NCBI GenBank assembly: GCA_037043235.1
Contig: JAWRVZ010000049.1
Coordinates: forward strand, 1,710,501-1,774,500
DNA: 64,000 nt
Reading direction: 5' to 3'
Source of the DNA: Rhodeus uyekii
Taxonomy: Eukaryota > Chordata > Actinopteri > Cypriniformes > Acheilognathidae
The notes below the pieces were generated by a model that searched no databases, was not told the origin of the DNA, and saw only the letters and a list, made by a program, of their open reading frames with translations. This document shows positions 48,618 through 58,945 of the stretch, piece by piece. Made by a program: the position numbers and the translations under genes. The stretch's first letter is position 1; each line of letters begins with the position of its first letter.

Positions 48618-50082
48618 TGTAGCGATTCTAAGCCTAAGGGAAATGGTGCGGATCTATGTGTGCGTGAGTCGTTTTGTGATCGAACACACATAAATCTGCA
48701 CGAAGGGGAATTTGGATATTAACAGTTAATTATAACGGATTATAACAATTATTAATATCTATGGCTTGATTCGACTTGTAGAATTTTCTTTAATTCTTTA
48801 AAAGAGTTCAAAGGACGGATAATTTGTCCAGCAAATATTGACCTTATAAACTCTATAAAAAAGGAAAGGTTTCTTTTGGCCACAAAGAAAGATCTTTCCA
48901 TTAATTTGTAACAAGGATCGGTCACCATTAAAGTGACTTATGGTTGAGCAATTCAGAGGCAATCACGTGTGAATATATATATTTTAATAATCGACAAACA
49001 ATAGACAAACATACACAGATGAATTGAAAAAGGGAAGAAGAGAGAATAAGAGAGAGAGAGAGTAGGAGAGACAAAGGAAGGTAGTATTACAGACAATAAC
49101 CTATTTGAGAACAAGCAAGGAATCAGACCAACTTATTGGTATAAACTCTTAAAGATCGCTTAAGGGCTACTTGCTTATGTTTCTTTCTGTGGCTGGTCGG
49201 AATTCGTGCGTGTGAATTCCGATCTGGTCCGAGGTTTGCGTCTTGCTGGGCGGGTCCGTTGGAGTCCGCGGTAAGTTCAAATTATGGTTCTTTGTTTGTA
49301 ATGTCCTTTGTGGAAAATGGCGCTGAAGGAGGATCCAAGAATCCGCGCCAGAGAGAGTTGCAAGAAGAGGAACAGGAAGAAGGGGCTGGAAGAGCTGAAG
49401 AGAAGTTGATCCTTGGCCTACGGGCGCTTATAAAGGCATGAACAAAGCACGCCTCTAAGAGTTGGGACAGCCAATCAGAGTGAAGGAACTGAGAAGCGGG
49501 AAACTTTTCTTTGTCTCTTAGTCGGAGGTGATTAGCATGTTTTATTGCCTACTTGAGAATGCAGACCTTTGGGTTTTGGAATAAAAGAAAGAGTCTGATG
49601 CATCCTAGCACAGTGAAACAAACCTAGACGGTCTGCAAATGGAAAGACAAAGATTTCGAGACCATTCATGGCTATACTAACTCTTAGCATGAAGGCAAGG
49701 TAAAGATTGACTTGGTTTTACCCAAGTATTTACTGATTATAAGCTTCTAAATTATCAAACACATCTAAAATGGTTATAACAAAAAGCATGCATACATATA
49801 GGTAAAACACAACACATCTAAAAATGGAAAGTAACTAATTTAAAAGTCACATGGCACAGTCTTTTGTTCTTGGTATGTATGTGTGTGTTTGTGTGTGGGG
49901 GCTGTTTTACGATGGCATCCTTTGAAATGCAGAGGAGAGCGAGGGTGAATGCGAATGGTTTGTGTCCTAGAAGTCTTAAACTGTCAAGTCACAGACTCTA
50001 CGGAGCCGATCCTGTCGAATCACTTTTTCAATCAAAGAATGAATCTTGATCGATCATTCATGAGCACCGTCCATACCCAACA
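48618..50082 (-). repeat. 3' LTR of the 10.3-kb element (left copy)
   Basis: It is highly similar to 57474-58945. Differences are about a dozen scattered substitutions and small indels, for example a 7-base 'aaatctc' insertion in the other copy. On the minus strand it is preceded by AAAGGGGGGTC (50083-50094), a polypurine tract. Confidence 0.93.
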
Positions 50083-51203
50083 GACCCCCCTTTGGCCAAC
50101 GAAGTTCGTGTTTGAACATCTTTGGACATTAGTTCCGATTGTCGAATGGCAGGTGCATCATGAAGGATTGACTTGGTTGATGGGAGTTGAATCAGCAGGT
50201 GCCTTGACAGTGTCACCTGTCATCTTAAAGTCAGTTCATTTGAGGCAGGTGTTTTCTGGTTGCTGCAGGGAGTGGTCAAGGCTTTGCGGACCGTGAGACA
50301 TACATGTAGAAAACTGACCTAGCGCTGGTGCTGGGGGAAGGAGGACAGCAGGTAGACATTAGTGCACTTTCAGGGTGTCTGCAGGTCGGAATGTTGCTCT
50401 GTTCTGATGGCAGTGCTGAATGGAGCTTGTTTGAGCTGTGTTGGGCAGAGAGTCAGAAGTTTGTGGTGGCACAGTACTTCTGTGGTGGGTCCTGTTCAGG
50501 GAACCGTGTTGCTCATGCCAGCAGCTCTGGTGACTCTGAGGCAGGCACATCCGGCCATCTCAGTGCAGTTTCCGCTTGACACCTGTGCGAAATGTCTGAA
50601 GTCGGTTGTTGTTGTTGACAGCTGTTGGTCCTTCCGTGGCGTTTGCGTGTTGAGGTCTTTGTCACTGCATGTGTTGTTTCAGGGTTGGTGTGGTTTAAGC
50701 CTTTCTTTCTTTGACTGCAGAAGCCTTCATGAAACTTGTGGGTGAAGTTTTGAGTGGAGGGCTCTGGTTTCCCTCCCCCCTTCGGTGTTTGTCAAAGGCT
50801 GAGGGAGTTTTGCACTGCTGATGTGGTGTTAACCAGCAGGGTACCTCTTTGTGGGGTTCAATTTGAGTTGACCAGACTCTGTCAGTTCTCTCTGGACCAG
50901 GTTGAGCTTGTCTCTACTGCAGCTGAACTGTTGTGTCCGGGTTCGGACTTGAGCTCTTGGAGGGCAGTGTCAAGGTGAGTGATGCTGGAAACTCACCCCC
51001 CTTTCTCAATCTTCAGTTCAAGTTCTGGATCAGGAGTCAACTGACACAAGTGGCAGTGTCATGCTGGTGGGAGTGTTGACCACCTGCAAATTCTGCTTGT
51101 GAGGTGAGTGTTTCTGTGAGACTGGGTTACTTGTTGAACTGGCAGCCAACCAGGTACCATCTGACGTACTCTGCCATGTCTTGCTGCATGCCAGGGCAGA
51201 ATG
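50083..51203 (-). pseudogene. Remnant region 3' of pol with integrase zinc-finger trace
   Basis: On the minus strand, about 51235-51155 reads 'VTFCPGMQQDMAEYV...GCQF' then a stop. This resembles the H2C2 zinc-binding region of retroelement integrases ('WPGM..D...Y...C..C'). It is out of frame with the upstream pol ORF. The rest shows no DDE core, RNase H or envelope features in any frame, and is probably scrambled by deletion and frameshift. Confidence 0.5.
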
Positions 51204-53777
51204 TCACTTGTTTCGAGTGGCTTTAGTGTCATGGTGTCTGGTGCATGGTGCGTCGTGGGCATATGCTGGCGTGACCCCCCTGTGGCGCGGTGTCACCACT
51301 AGCCTTGGCGCTGTGAGGACATCCGGGGCATACCACAGCATGTTTGCTTTCACGCGCAGCAGGTGTTTGAGTTCGTGCAGCCTTCTGAGGCTTGGTGCAG
51401 AAGTGAGGTCAGAGGTGCAGATAGGGTGGCTGGTGGGGTCTGAGAGGTGGTTAGAAGCTTCAAGGTCAGCTGTATCGCTAGCAGCGTTTTGTGGAGCCAG
51501 CGTAAGCGGCTGTGATGTTGACACCGTTGCTGGAGGTGTCTGCTTGCTGCGGGTTGTTGCTGCAGCATTGAGGGTGGGTGGGTGGGTTGGTACTGACCAT
51601 AGCTTGCCATGGAGTGCGCCCGTCTTGGCGTTTGGTTTGAGGACGGGCCAGATGGGAGCAGAGTAGGTGCTGTTGGATGGGCGGATGACACCTTCTTCAA
51701 GCATGGAGTTGATGATTTCCTGCACAGGTTCTTGTGAAGCTATGGGAATCTTGTCCTGCTTGACAGAAGTGGGAGGAGCATTTGGGTGTGTTGGGATGCG
51801 CACTGTGTGAAGGTCAGTGAGACCACAGTCTTGTGAGTCTTTGGCAATTGACGCTTTGAATTTGTACAGTACTGGTCGTTCTTGACAGTCTGTATCAGTC
51901 TTTAAAGCGTCCGCATCCTTGAGGATTTGCTGGACTTGAGTCTCAAATCCTGGATGTGGCTCCTCTGTCTCCTTTGTGTCATCTGCCCTGTCAGCTGTCA
52001 GAGGTGCAGTGTCGTTGTCAGTCTCACAAGCAGGTTGGTTAGAGACTGTATGCACTGTCAGGCGTTGATCCTCTGTTCTGCATACCTGTTCTGTGGTTAA
52101 TGCCGTGGCAGGGGCGATCGTGATGATCTGGAAGGGTGCTGTGGACAGGGTGTTGTCAGTGCGCCCTTCTGGGATCATTGAAGGTGGGATGGAACCAGTT
52201 ATTGGTAAAGTGAGTTCAAAGTTGTGGAAGTCATGACTCACTAACCATCCCAGACGATAAGCTCTGGGGATTCTGATGTCTGTTGCAGTGCAGTTGTTGA
52301 ACAGGATGTAGACCGCACGGGAAAGCACCTTGGTGAGAGGTGTGGCTTCCAAGGTTAGTCCAAGTTTCATGCTTTCAGGTGAAAGTTGGAAGAAAGCCAA
52401 TGTGTGGTTCAGGGTTTGACCACGTCGCATGTTGAGCCAAACAGCGACCCCTTTGGTGTAGGCTGGTACTACAATGTCCTGTTCATTAACTAAAGTGCAG
52501 ACCTCTGGAATGGTCTGGCCTGACTTGAGGTTTTCAGGGCAAACTGGAACAGAAGATTTTAAAGTCATTGGGGCCCATACCACTTTGTCAATAAAATCCA
52601 CTTGAGCTTTAAGGCGAATCAAAATGTCTGCTCCGATGTAGACATCATGTGGCAGGTCCGGGAGGACCAGGAAGTAATGGGTTAAACACCTGCCATTCCA
52701 GTTCAAGTTCAAAGCGCAAATGTTCTTGGCAGTTCTCATTGTTGATGAGCAGGAGTCAATGGGGAAGCAGGTGCGCTTGCTGGTGAAGGGAAGGTCAGGT
52801 GAGTCCTTGATGAGGGCATTGAACAGTGCAAGGCTGATGGCTGAGTTGTCTGCCCACAATGCAAGAATGATGTCTGTTGTTGTGACATCATTCAACTGCA
52901 AGTTTGTTGTGACCTTGGGGAGGTCAGAGTCAAAGTCTTTGATAGGTTGGAAGGTGCACAGCAGTGAACTTGAAATTTTCCCGGGAGCTGACACGGCTGT
53001 GAAAGTTCCCGCGACCTCTGGCTGAGTTCCCGTGACCTCCATGACCTGACAGTCTGGTTCAGTTGTCCTAGGTGACTGGAGAGACAGGGGTTCTCGCACT
53101 TGAGCCCAAATTTTCAAGTGTCTAAAGTCCAGCAGGGGTTCGAAACGATCTAGCAGATCTTTGCCGATGATGAGAGGAAATGTGTCCACAGGTGATACGT
53201 ACACTGGGTGTACCAGACTCATTGGACCGATTGTGAGGTGGATGGGAGCAGTGTGTTCGAGCTGTACCTCATTTTGGCTGTATGAGTGCACATTCAACAC
53301 ACATTTTTGTGATTTTAGAGTTCGGTTCTGTCTCTTAGCTGCAGCTTGGAGTCTGTCAAAGAGTTGGGATGACATTAAAGTGAGGTCTGCCCCCGTGTCA
53401 ACAAGGGCCTCAAGCCTCATCTCATTCTCCAAGGTGACTGCTAGATGCAGTTTCCGGGTCACCCCCTTTTCAATCAGGTTTCCTAAGAGTCTTAGTGTTG
53501 GGACTTGAGTGGTGACTGCTAAGCAGGTGGTGCTAGTCTCAGGTGAATTGTCAGGGAGGCTGACAACCACTACAGCACTTGCAGGTGCCTTGTGAGCCTG
53601 ACTGGTTGTGTGCTGGAGAGAATACACTTGTTCTGTCTGTGCAGTCAGCGGCAGTTGTGTGATGCTTGAAGATTGGTAGGTCGTTTCTGTGATCTGTGGT
53701 TGGAATGCTGGAATCTGGACTTGCTGTTCAGTTTGAGGGCTGATAGTGATGGTGTTGATTTCACATTTCACGCCTAG
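51204..53777 (-). CDS. Truncated Pol: protease, degenerate second protease-like domain, partial RT
   Basis: The frame continues in phase from the gag stop and has no AUG at its beginning (it opens CTA GGC GTG), so it must be made as a Gag-Pol fusion. Counting from the GTG at 53771: retropepsin domain ~90-225 with active site DTGA (125-128) and the flap/helix word IIGKDLL (201-207). A second region ~290-400 has the same layout but DNS (308-310) in place of DTG and IGADIL (379-384). A beta-rich domain at ~430-525 ('RAVYILFNN', 'IPRAYRLGWL') follows. The RT N-terminus is at ~655-718 ('EEGVIRPSNSTYSAPIWPV'). After this the RT catalytic core is absent and an unrelated tail runs to the stop. It is a defective polyprotein. 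Confidence 0.8.
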   Translation of the reverse strand, partial: LGVKCEINTITISPQTEQQVQIPAFQPQITETTYQSSSITQLPLTAQTEQVYSLQHTTSQAHKAPASAVVVVSLPDNSPETSTTCLAVTTQVPTLRLLGNLIEKGVTRKLHLAVTLENEMRLEALVDTGADLTLMSSQLFDRLQAAAKRQNRTLKSQKCVLNVHSYSQNEVQLEHTAPIHLTIGPMSLVHPVYVSPVDTFPLIIGKDLLDRFEPLLDFRHLKIWAQVREPLSLQSPRTTEPDCQVMEVTGTQPEVAGTFTAVSAPGKISSSLLCTFQPIKDFDSDLPKVTTNLQLNDVTTTDIILALWADNSAISLALFNALIKDSPDLPFTSKRTCFPIDSCSSTMRTAKNICALNLNWNGRCLTHYFLVLPDLPHDVYIGADILIRLKAQVDFIDKVVWAPMTLKSSVPVCPENLKSGQTIPEVCTLVNEQDIVVPAYTKGVAVWLNMRRGQTLNHTLAFFQLSPESMKLGLTLEATPLTKVLSRAVYILFNNCTATDIRIPRAYRLGWLVSHDFHNFELTLPITGSIPPSMIPEGRTDNTLSTAPFQIITIAPATALTTEQVCRTEDQRLTVHTVSNQPACETDNDTAPLTADRADDTKETEEPHPGFETQVQQILKDADALKTDTDCQERPVLYKFKASIAKDSQDCGLTDLHTVRIPTHPNAPPTSVKQDKIPIASQEPVQEIINSMLEEGVIRPSNSTYSAPIWPVLKPNAKTGALHGKLWSVPTHPPTLNAAATTRSKQTPPATVSTSQPLTLAPQNAASDTADLEASNHLSDPTSHPICTSDLTSAPSLRRLHELKHLLRVKANMLWYAPDVLTAPRLVVTPRHRGVTPAYAHDAPCTRHHDTKATRNK

Positions 53778-53780
53778 TCA
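53772..53780 (-). promoter_or_regulatory. Stop-codon readthrough context UGA CUA G between gag and pol
   Basis: The gag frame ends in TGA (53780-53778) followed at once by CTA GGC (53777-53772), with pol open in the same frame. UGA followed by CUAG is the best-known efficient readthrough context in animal genes. Here it fits a gammaretrovirus-like strategy for making a minor Gag-Pol product. The downstream RNA structure was not assessed. Confidence 0.75.
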
Positions 53781-55673
53781 TGCGTGGTCTGACATGTCGT
53801 CCTTTTGAGGTGTCCTGTTGACAAGTTCTCTTAGAATCTTCAGGATCTCAGCTGTTTCAGACACAGTTGCACCTTTCTGTTCTGGAACAAACTTGGACTT
53901 GGGCTTGTTTGGGCCCTGTCGAGAGCCATTTCGCCGGTGACTCTCTGGGCTGTACGCACCGTTCGACGAGTGTCGGTCGTTTCTGGGCCATCGGCTACCA
54001 TCCCACGTGGCTCCACCCTTTGTGTTGTGGGGTGAACGTGGCTGGTCCCAGAATCTTTCAGAGTGTCTGGGCTGGTGCATGGGACGGGCACCATTGTAGT
54101 TATGGCGCCCTCTGCTGGCTGGAAACGATCTTGACTCTCTGTTTGGGTGCCCACTGTTGTGGTGTTGCTGGGCACCCTCTAGTGACAGTTCAGCGCTGTG
54201 ATAGAAGACAGGGTAGACTGTTGGGTTTTTTACAGTCTTTTCAGTGACAGTCTTTTGCTTGGTGTAAGCTTTATGGGCGAGGTCCCGCAGCTGTTGGATG
54301 GGCATGCTGCGGGGACAGACCAGAACTCCTAGATGTTGACTCACTGTGTGATGCAGATTTCGGAGGAACAGAATTTTGAAGTTCAGATCCTCCTCCATTC
54401 CAGGCTCGTTCCGTGCTCCGAAGTAGGTCTGTCGTAGTCGATTGTAGTATGCTTGCGGGGTTTCTGCTCGGCCCTGTGTAAGGTCCATAGCAGCGAAGAA
54501 CCCGTTGTCTGACTCAGGATCAGAGAACTCTTGAATCAAAGCCTGTCGCAGCTGTTGATAGTTGGTTTTGACAGTTTCTGGTTGTCGATCCAAGAAGCTG
54601 CGTACATCCCGGCTTGATGTGATTCGAAGCAAATACAATCTGTCCCATGTTGTCACATTGTGCATAGTTTGTAAGACAAAGTCTATATCCTGCAGATAGG
54701 CATGCACGTCGTGTCCTCCTGCAGGGCTTGGGGTGAAAGTGGGGATGTTTCTGGCCAGCTTGTCAAGTTCTTTGTGCGCGCTGCCGTGCCTGGCGGCAGG
54801 AATGTCTTGGGAAGGTTCCCACCCCTTCGCTGCTGAACGGGGTTCTGGGAAGCTGGCTGGTGACACTTTGAACTGTGGGCTAGCACCCCCCTTGGGAACA
54901 AGGAACTCTTGACTCGGAGGTCTTGACCTATTGTTCAGGGGAAACACTGTGTTGTGCATTTCCCCTAGCTGCTTGCTGTACAGCTTGTAGGAATGTCTGA
55001 GTTCTCTGTGAGCATTGTCAAGTTCATCTTTAAGATTGTCTCTTTCATTTGCTAGAGCAAGGATTTCGGTTCTGGCCAGTTGCAGGTGCTTTTTGCAAGC
55101 TCTGACCTCAGCATCCTTCTCTTTTAGTTCATTTCTAGCTCTGATCAGGAGAGCTTCGCTTTGTTGGAGCTGTTCATTTAAGTCCTCTCTGTGGTCTTTC
55201 TCCAACTGCTCTCGGTGCTCTGTGTCAGCACGAAGTTCTCTTAGTGCATTTTGGAGTCTCTCAACTTTGTCTTGTAGCTCTGTGTCGGTCTCATCCGCTC
55301 CGCTGTGCCGTTCCTGAGCCTCGACGAGTAGCTGATCTAGACGAGTCTGGGCGTCAGCCTGGTTCCTCCGGGCCTCCTCAGCCTGAAGTTTGAGCGCTGT
55401 TGTCTCCTGCTCCAGCTGGATGTTGTTATTCTCGCTGAGCCGTGTCTGGACGATCAGATTGTGAGCGAGCCTCCCGATGATCTTGGCCCATTCTTTGCGA
55501 TTGTAGCTCTGTGTGGGATCATGGGTCGTTAGCCTGTTCAGATCGTCGTCCAGCTGTTCTCTGCTCAGCTGCTGTAGGTCGCCGGTGACTCCGGGCAGGA
55601 ACTCATGGGTCATAGCAGACAGCCAGGTCTCGAGGTTGTCCCAGTGGGCAGCAGGGCTGGATGCACAGGACAT
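53778..55673 (-). CDS. Gag polyprotein of the 10.3-kb LTR element
   Basis: 631 residues from the Met at 55673. The frame is open 15 codons further upstream to another Met at 55718, but the 'MSCASSPAAHWDN' start gives the more Gag-like N-terminus. Residues ~80-240 form a long Glu/Arg/Leu-rich coiled coil. Residues ~305-470 form a capsid-like domain ('YLQDIDFVLQTM', 'LRQALIQEFSDPE', 'QGRAETPQAYYNRLRQTY'). Residues ~515-615 are basic, rich in Arg, His, Gly and Asn, and probably replace a nucleocapsid, since no CCHC zinc knuckle is present. It assembles the particle and packages RNA, by family knowledge. The ORF is intact although pol is not. Confidence 0.85.
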   Translation of the reverse strand: MSCASSPAAHWDNLETWLSAMTHEFLPGVTGDLQQLSREQLDDDLNRLTTHDPTQSYNRKEWAKIIGRLAHNLIVQTRLSENNNIQLEQETTALKLQAEEARRNQADAQTRLDQLLVEAQERHSGADETDTELQDKVERLQNALRELRADTEHREQLEKDHREDLNEQLQQSEALLIRARNELKEKDAEVRACKKHLQLARTEILALANERDNLKDELDNAHRELRHSYKLYSKQLGEMHNTVFPLNNRSRPPSQEFLVPKGGASPQFKVSPASFPEPRSAAKGWEPSQDIPAARHGSAHKELDKLARNIPTFTPSPAGGHDVHAYLQDIDFVLQTMHNVTTWDRLYLLRITSSRDVRSFLDRQPETVKTNYQQLRQALIQEFSDPESDNGFFAAMDLTQGRAETPQAYYNRLRQTYFGARNEPGMEEDLNFKILFLRNLHHTVSQHLGVLVCPRSMPIQQLRDLAHKAYTKQKTVTEKTVKNPTVYPVFYHSAELSLEGAQQHHNSGHPNRESRSFPASRGRHNYNGARPMHQPRHSERFWDQPRSPHNTKGGATWDGSRWPRNDRHSSNGAYSPESHRRNGSRQGPNKPKSKFVPEQKGATVSETAEILKILRELVNRTPQKDDMSDHA

Positions 55674-55718
55674 CTTGGCGTACTGTTGACGAGAGAACAC
55701 AGCACAAAAGAAACACAA

Positions 55719-57473
55719 TGCAAGTCCTTGCAGAATTTAGAGCTAAAATTTTGCACGTTTCAAGTACAAATTTAGAGCTAACAGTATAGACTGTTAGTGA
55801 GCTACGGTCCAGATACTTAATATCTTTGGCCGTGAATCTTGGTGAGTGCCAAGCCTAAATAAAGATTTTGACGGCGGCAGCCTATTGGGTCGTGTGATGA
55901 CTCTGGCGGCTGGGTTCCAATCTAATATTTAGCTTTCCTTGCTTGCTCACACAGGTTCTGTCTGTATGTGAACTGAAAGAAACACAACAGGACAGTGAGG
56001 TACACAGGGCAGGATAAAACAAACAAAAATATTAAAGGATTAAAAATCGAAAACAAAGTAACAGGAAATGGTAAGAGGGGAGGAGAAACTCTAAGCTTCG
56101 CCACTAGGTGTTATTGCGGACCCGACAGAGCGGTGGCGCTGTCGAGTAATAACCCTTAGGGAGACTGGATGCTTAGAGGGGGAAAGCCCCAAAGGCACTC
56201 AATGTTAATTTGAAAATGTTGAATTTAAACTTAGTTTAAACCGAATTTCAAATAACCAGGTGCCAAGGTACCTGTATAATTTTGGAAATTTGCTGTTACA
56301 ATAAATAGGCACTTAAAGCAGAAATAACACTTCAGAGGAAAGTCATGGGAGGAAAGATCTGAGCATGACCTCCAGGGGGTGTGTTAATCATTGAATGCCT
56401 GTGGTGACACTGATACAACTTTATTTGAATTTAAGTTAAACTCGTTTAACATAAATTTAAATAAGTGTGAAGAGTCGTAGAGACAGAGAGTGTCAAATAA
56501 CAGTAACAGTGAAAATTACAGTTCTGGGCAGAACTAATGCAGCAAAAGGGAAAGTTAGGATTAACCTTCAGGAAAATTGAGAGAGAAAACAAAGAGGAGA
56601 AGCCGCACTACGAATAATGTCCACCAGGTGGCGTTATCGAGTTCGCTGCGACGATGACGTAGGGAGGAGGGCCTGCGCTCTGTTTGGTCAGAGAAGCAGC
56701 GCCAATCCCAACGCTCGTGATTTGAATTTTGGGCGGGTTCAATGGTTCATTGAAGCTGCAAAATACTCACGCATGCAATAAATCTCTCTATATATAACTT
56801 TTGGTTCCTCTTTCGATCGCGGCGGATCAAGGAAGTGCCTGGCATGAACCTTTCACTACCATTAAAGCACAAATATAAACGAACAGGCTTTCTTCACTGT
56901 CGTTTTTAAGCTGGATCAGAGCTTACACCTAGCTCCTGGCTCATATCACACAAAACTGTCGTGGCGCGACTTTCTTTGTCTGATCTGCCTGAGCGCACGT
57001 GGGTAATTACTCCGCGTGGGCTCAACGGAGCGAATTCGCCAAGTTACAAAGCATCGGACATACGCGATGAATGACTAGCGACACAATAAAGGCCTAAACA
57101 GGGTTGATCGGAGGAGACTCGCTCGGATCAAACGTTATCCACTGAGGAGATTTCTTCGTCCAACAGGGATATAAACAAATATTAAAATGCTCTGCAAAGA
57201 GATTTCTTCGTCTCTGCAGATGCGATTTTAATATTGACTGCAGTTTTTAACGGATTTACTTGTTAACAAAGGCTAAATGATAGACAAATAGACGTGTTAA
57301 CAGACCGGGTTCAGAAACATGAGCTCATTAGGTTTTAGGCAGAGTGAGTTGCTCGGCGGCACTCACTTTGCGCAACGCACGTTACAACAAAACATATACA
57401 TACACACTTAGACTGGACTGAGTTTGCTCAAACACAAGTTTAAAACGGTGCCCGCTGATTCTCCACCATTATA
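55719..57473 (-). other. Untranslated leader of the 10.3-kb LTR element
   Basis: About 1.75 kb between the promoter LTR and gag with no long ORF. Just inside the LTR the minus strand reads TATAATGGTGGAGAATCAGC. The TGG at its fifth base could start a tRNA primer-binding site, but I could not match a tRNA with certainty. It may hold the packaging signal or an internal ribosome entry site, by inference. Confidence 0.6.
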
Positions 57474-58945
57474 TGTAGCGATTCTAAGCCTAAGGGAAAT
57501 GGTGCGGATCTATGTGTGCGTGAGTCGTTTTGTGATCGAACACACATAAATCTGCACAAAGGGGAATTTGGATATTAACAGTTAATTATAACGGATTATA
57601 ACAATTATTAATATCTATGGCTTGATTCGACTTGTAGAATTTTCTTTAATTCTAGAAAAGAGTTCAAAGGACGGATAATTTGTCCAGCAAATATTGACCT
57701 TATAAACTCTATAAAAAGGAAAGGTTTCTTTTGGCCACAAAGAAAGATCTTTCCATTAATTTGTAACAAGGATCGGTCACCATTAAAGTGACTTATGGTT
57801 GAGCAATTCAGAGGCAATCACGTGTGAATATATATATTTTAATAATCGACAAACAATAGACAAACATACACAGATGAATTGAAAAAGGGAAGAAGAGAGA
57901 ATAAGAGAGAGAGAGAGTAGGAGAGACAAAGGAAGGTAGTATTACAGACAATAACCTATTTGAGAACAAGCAAGGAATCAGACCAACTTATTGGTATAAA
58001 CTCAAATCTCTTAAAGATCGCTTAAGGGCTACTTGCATGTGTTTCTTTCTGTGGCTGGTCGGAATTCGTGCGTGTGAATTCCGATCTGGTCCGAGGTTTG
58101 CGTCTTGCTGGGCGGGTCCGTTGGAGTCCGCGGTAAGTTCAAATTATGGTTCTTTGTTTGTAATGTCCTTTGTGGAAAATGGCGCTGAAGGAGGATCCAA
58201 GAATCCGCGCCAGAAGAGAGTTGCAAGAAGAGGAACAGGAAGAGAAGGGGCTGGAAGAGCTGAAGAGAGATGATCCTTGGCCTACGGGCGCTTATAAAGG
58301 CATGAACAAAGCACGCCTCTAAGAGTTGGGACAGCCAATCAGAGTGAAGGAACTGAGAAGCGGGAAACTTTTCTTTGTCTCTTAGTCGGAGGTGATTAGC
58401 ATGTTTTATTGCCTACTTGAGAATGCAGACCTTTGGGTTTTGGAATAAAAGAAAGAGTCTGATGCATCCTAGCACAGTGAAACAAACCTAGACGGTCTGC
58501 AAATGGAAAGACAAAGATTTCGAGACCATTCATGGCTATACTAACTCTTAGCATGAAGGCAAGGTAAAGATTGACTTGGTTTTACCCAAGTATTTACTGA
58601 TTATAAGCTTCTAAATTATCAAACACATCTAAAATGGTTATAACAAAAAGCATGCATACATATAGGTAAAACACAACACAAATAAAAATGGAAAGTAACT
58701 AATTTAAAAGTCACATGGTACAGTCTTTTGTTCTTGGTATGTATGTGTGTGTTTGTGTGTGGGGGCTGTTTTACGATTGCATCCTTTGAAATGCAGAGGA
58801 GAGCGAGTGTGAATGCGAATGGTTTGTGTCCCAGAAGTCTTAAACTGTCAGGTCACGGACTCTACGGAGCCGATCCTGTCGAATCACTTTTTCAATCAAA
58901 GAATGAATCTGATCGATCATTCATGAGCACCGTCCATACCCAACA
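57474..58945 (-). repeat. 5' (promoter) LTR of the 10.3-kb element (right copy)
   Basis: On the minus strand a TATA-like TTTATAAG lies at 58298-58291, about 650 bases into the LTR, which would leave a long R-U5. It directly adjoins the GIMAP fragment through the ACAC target duplication. Confidence 0.93.

Larger units (their letters stand above)
48618..58945 (-). mobile_element. 10.3-kb LTR retroelement in minus orientation, pol-deleted
   Basis: Two LTRs (48618-50082, 1465 bp, and 57474-58945, 1472 bp), beginning TGTAGCG and ending CCCAACA in plus-strand reading, with 4-bp target duplications ACAC. Coding regions run on the minus strand, so the right LTR is the promoter LTR. From the right: promoter LTR, ~1.8-kb leader, gag, in-frame pol, short integrase debris, polypurine tract, left LTR. 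Protease is present; RT is cut after its first motifs; RNase H and most of integrase are missing; no env-like ORF is seen. It is a Ty3/gypsy-like or retrovirus-like element by Gag and protease style. Confidence 0.92.

Noticed and set aside
50328..51666. Plus-strand frames of 80-160 codons within the LTR element
   Set aside because: They lie antisense to or downstream of pol with no recognisable domain. The element's coding strand is minus.
53778..55718. Gag as a domesticated single-copy host gene
   Set aside because: It is flanked by paired LTRs, a leader, pol and a target duplication, so it is part of a mobile element.
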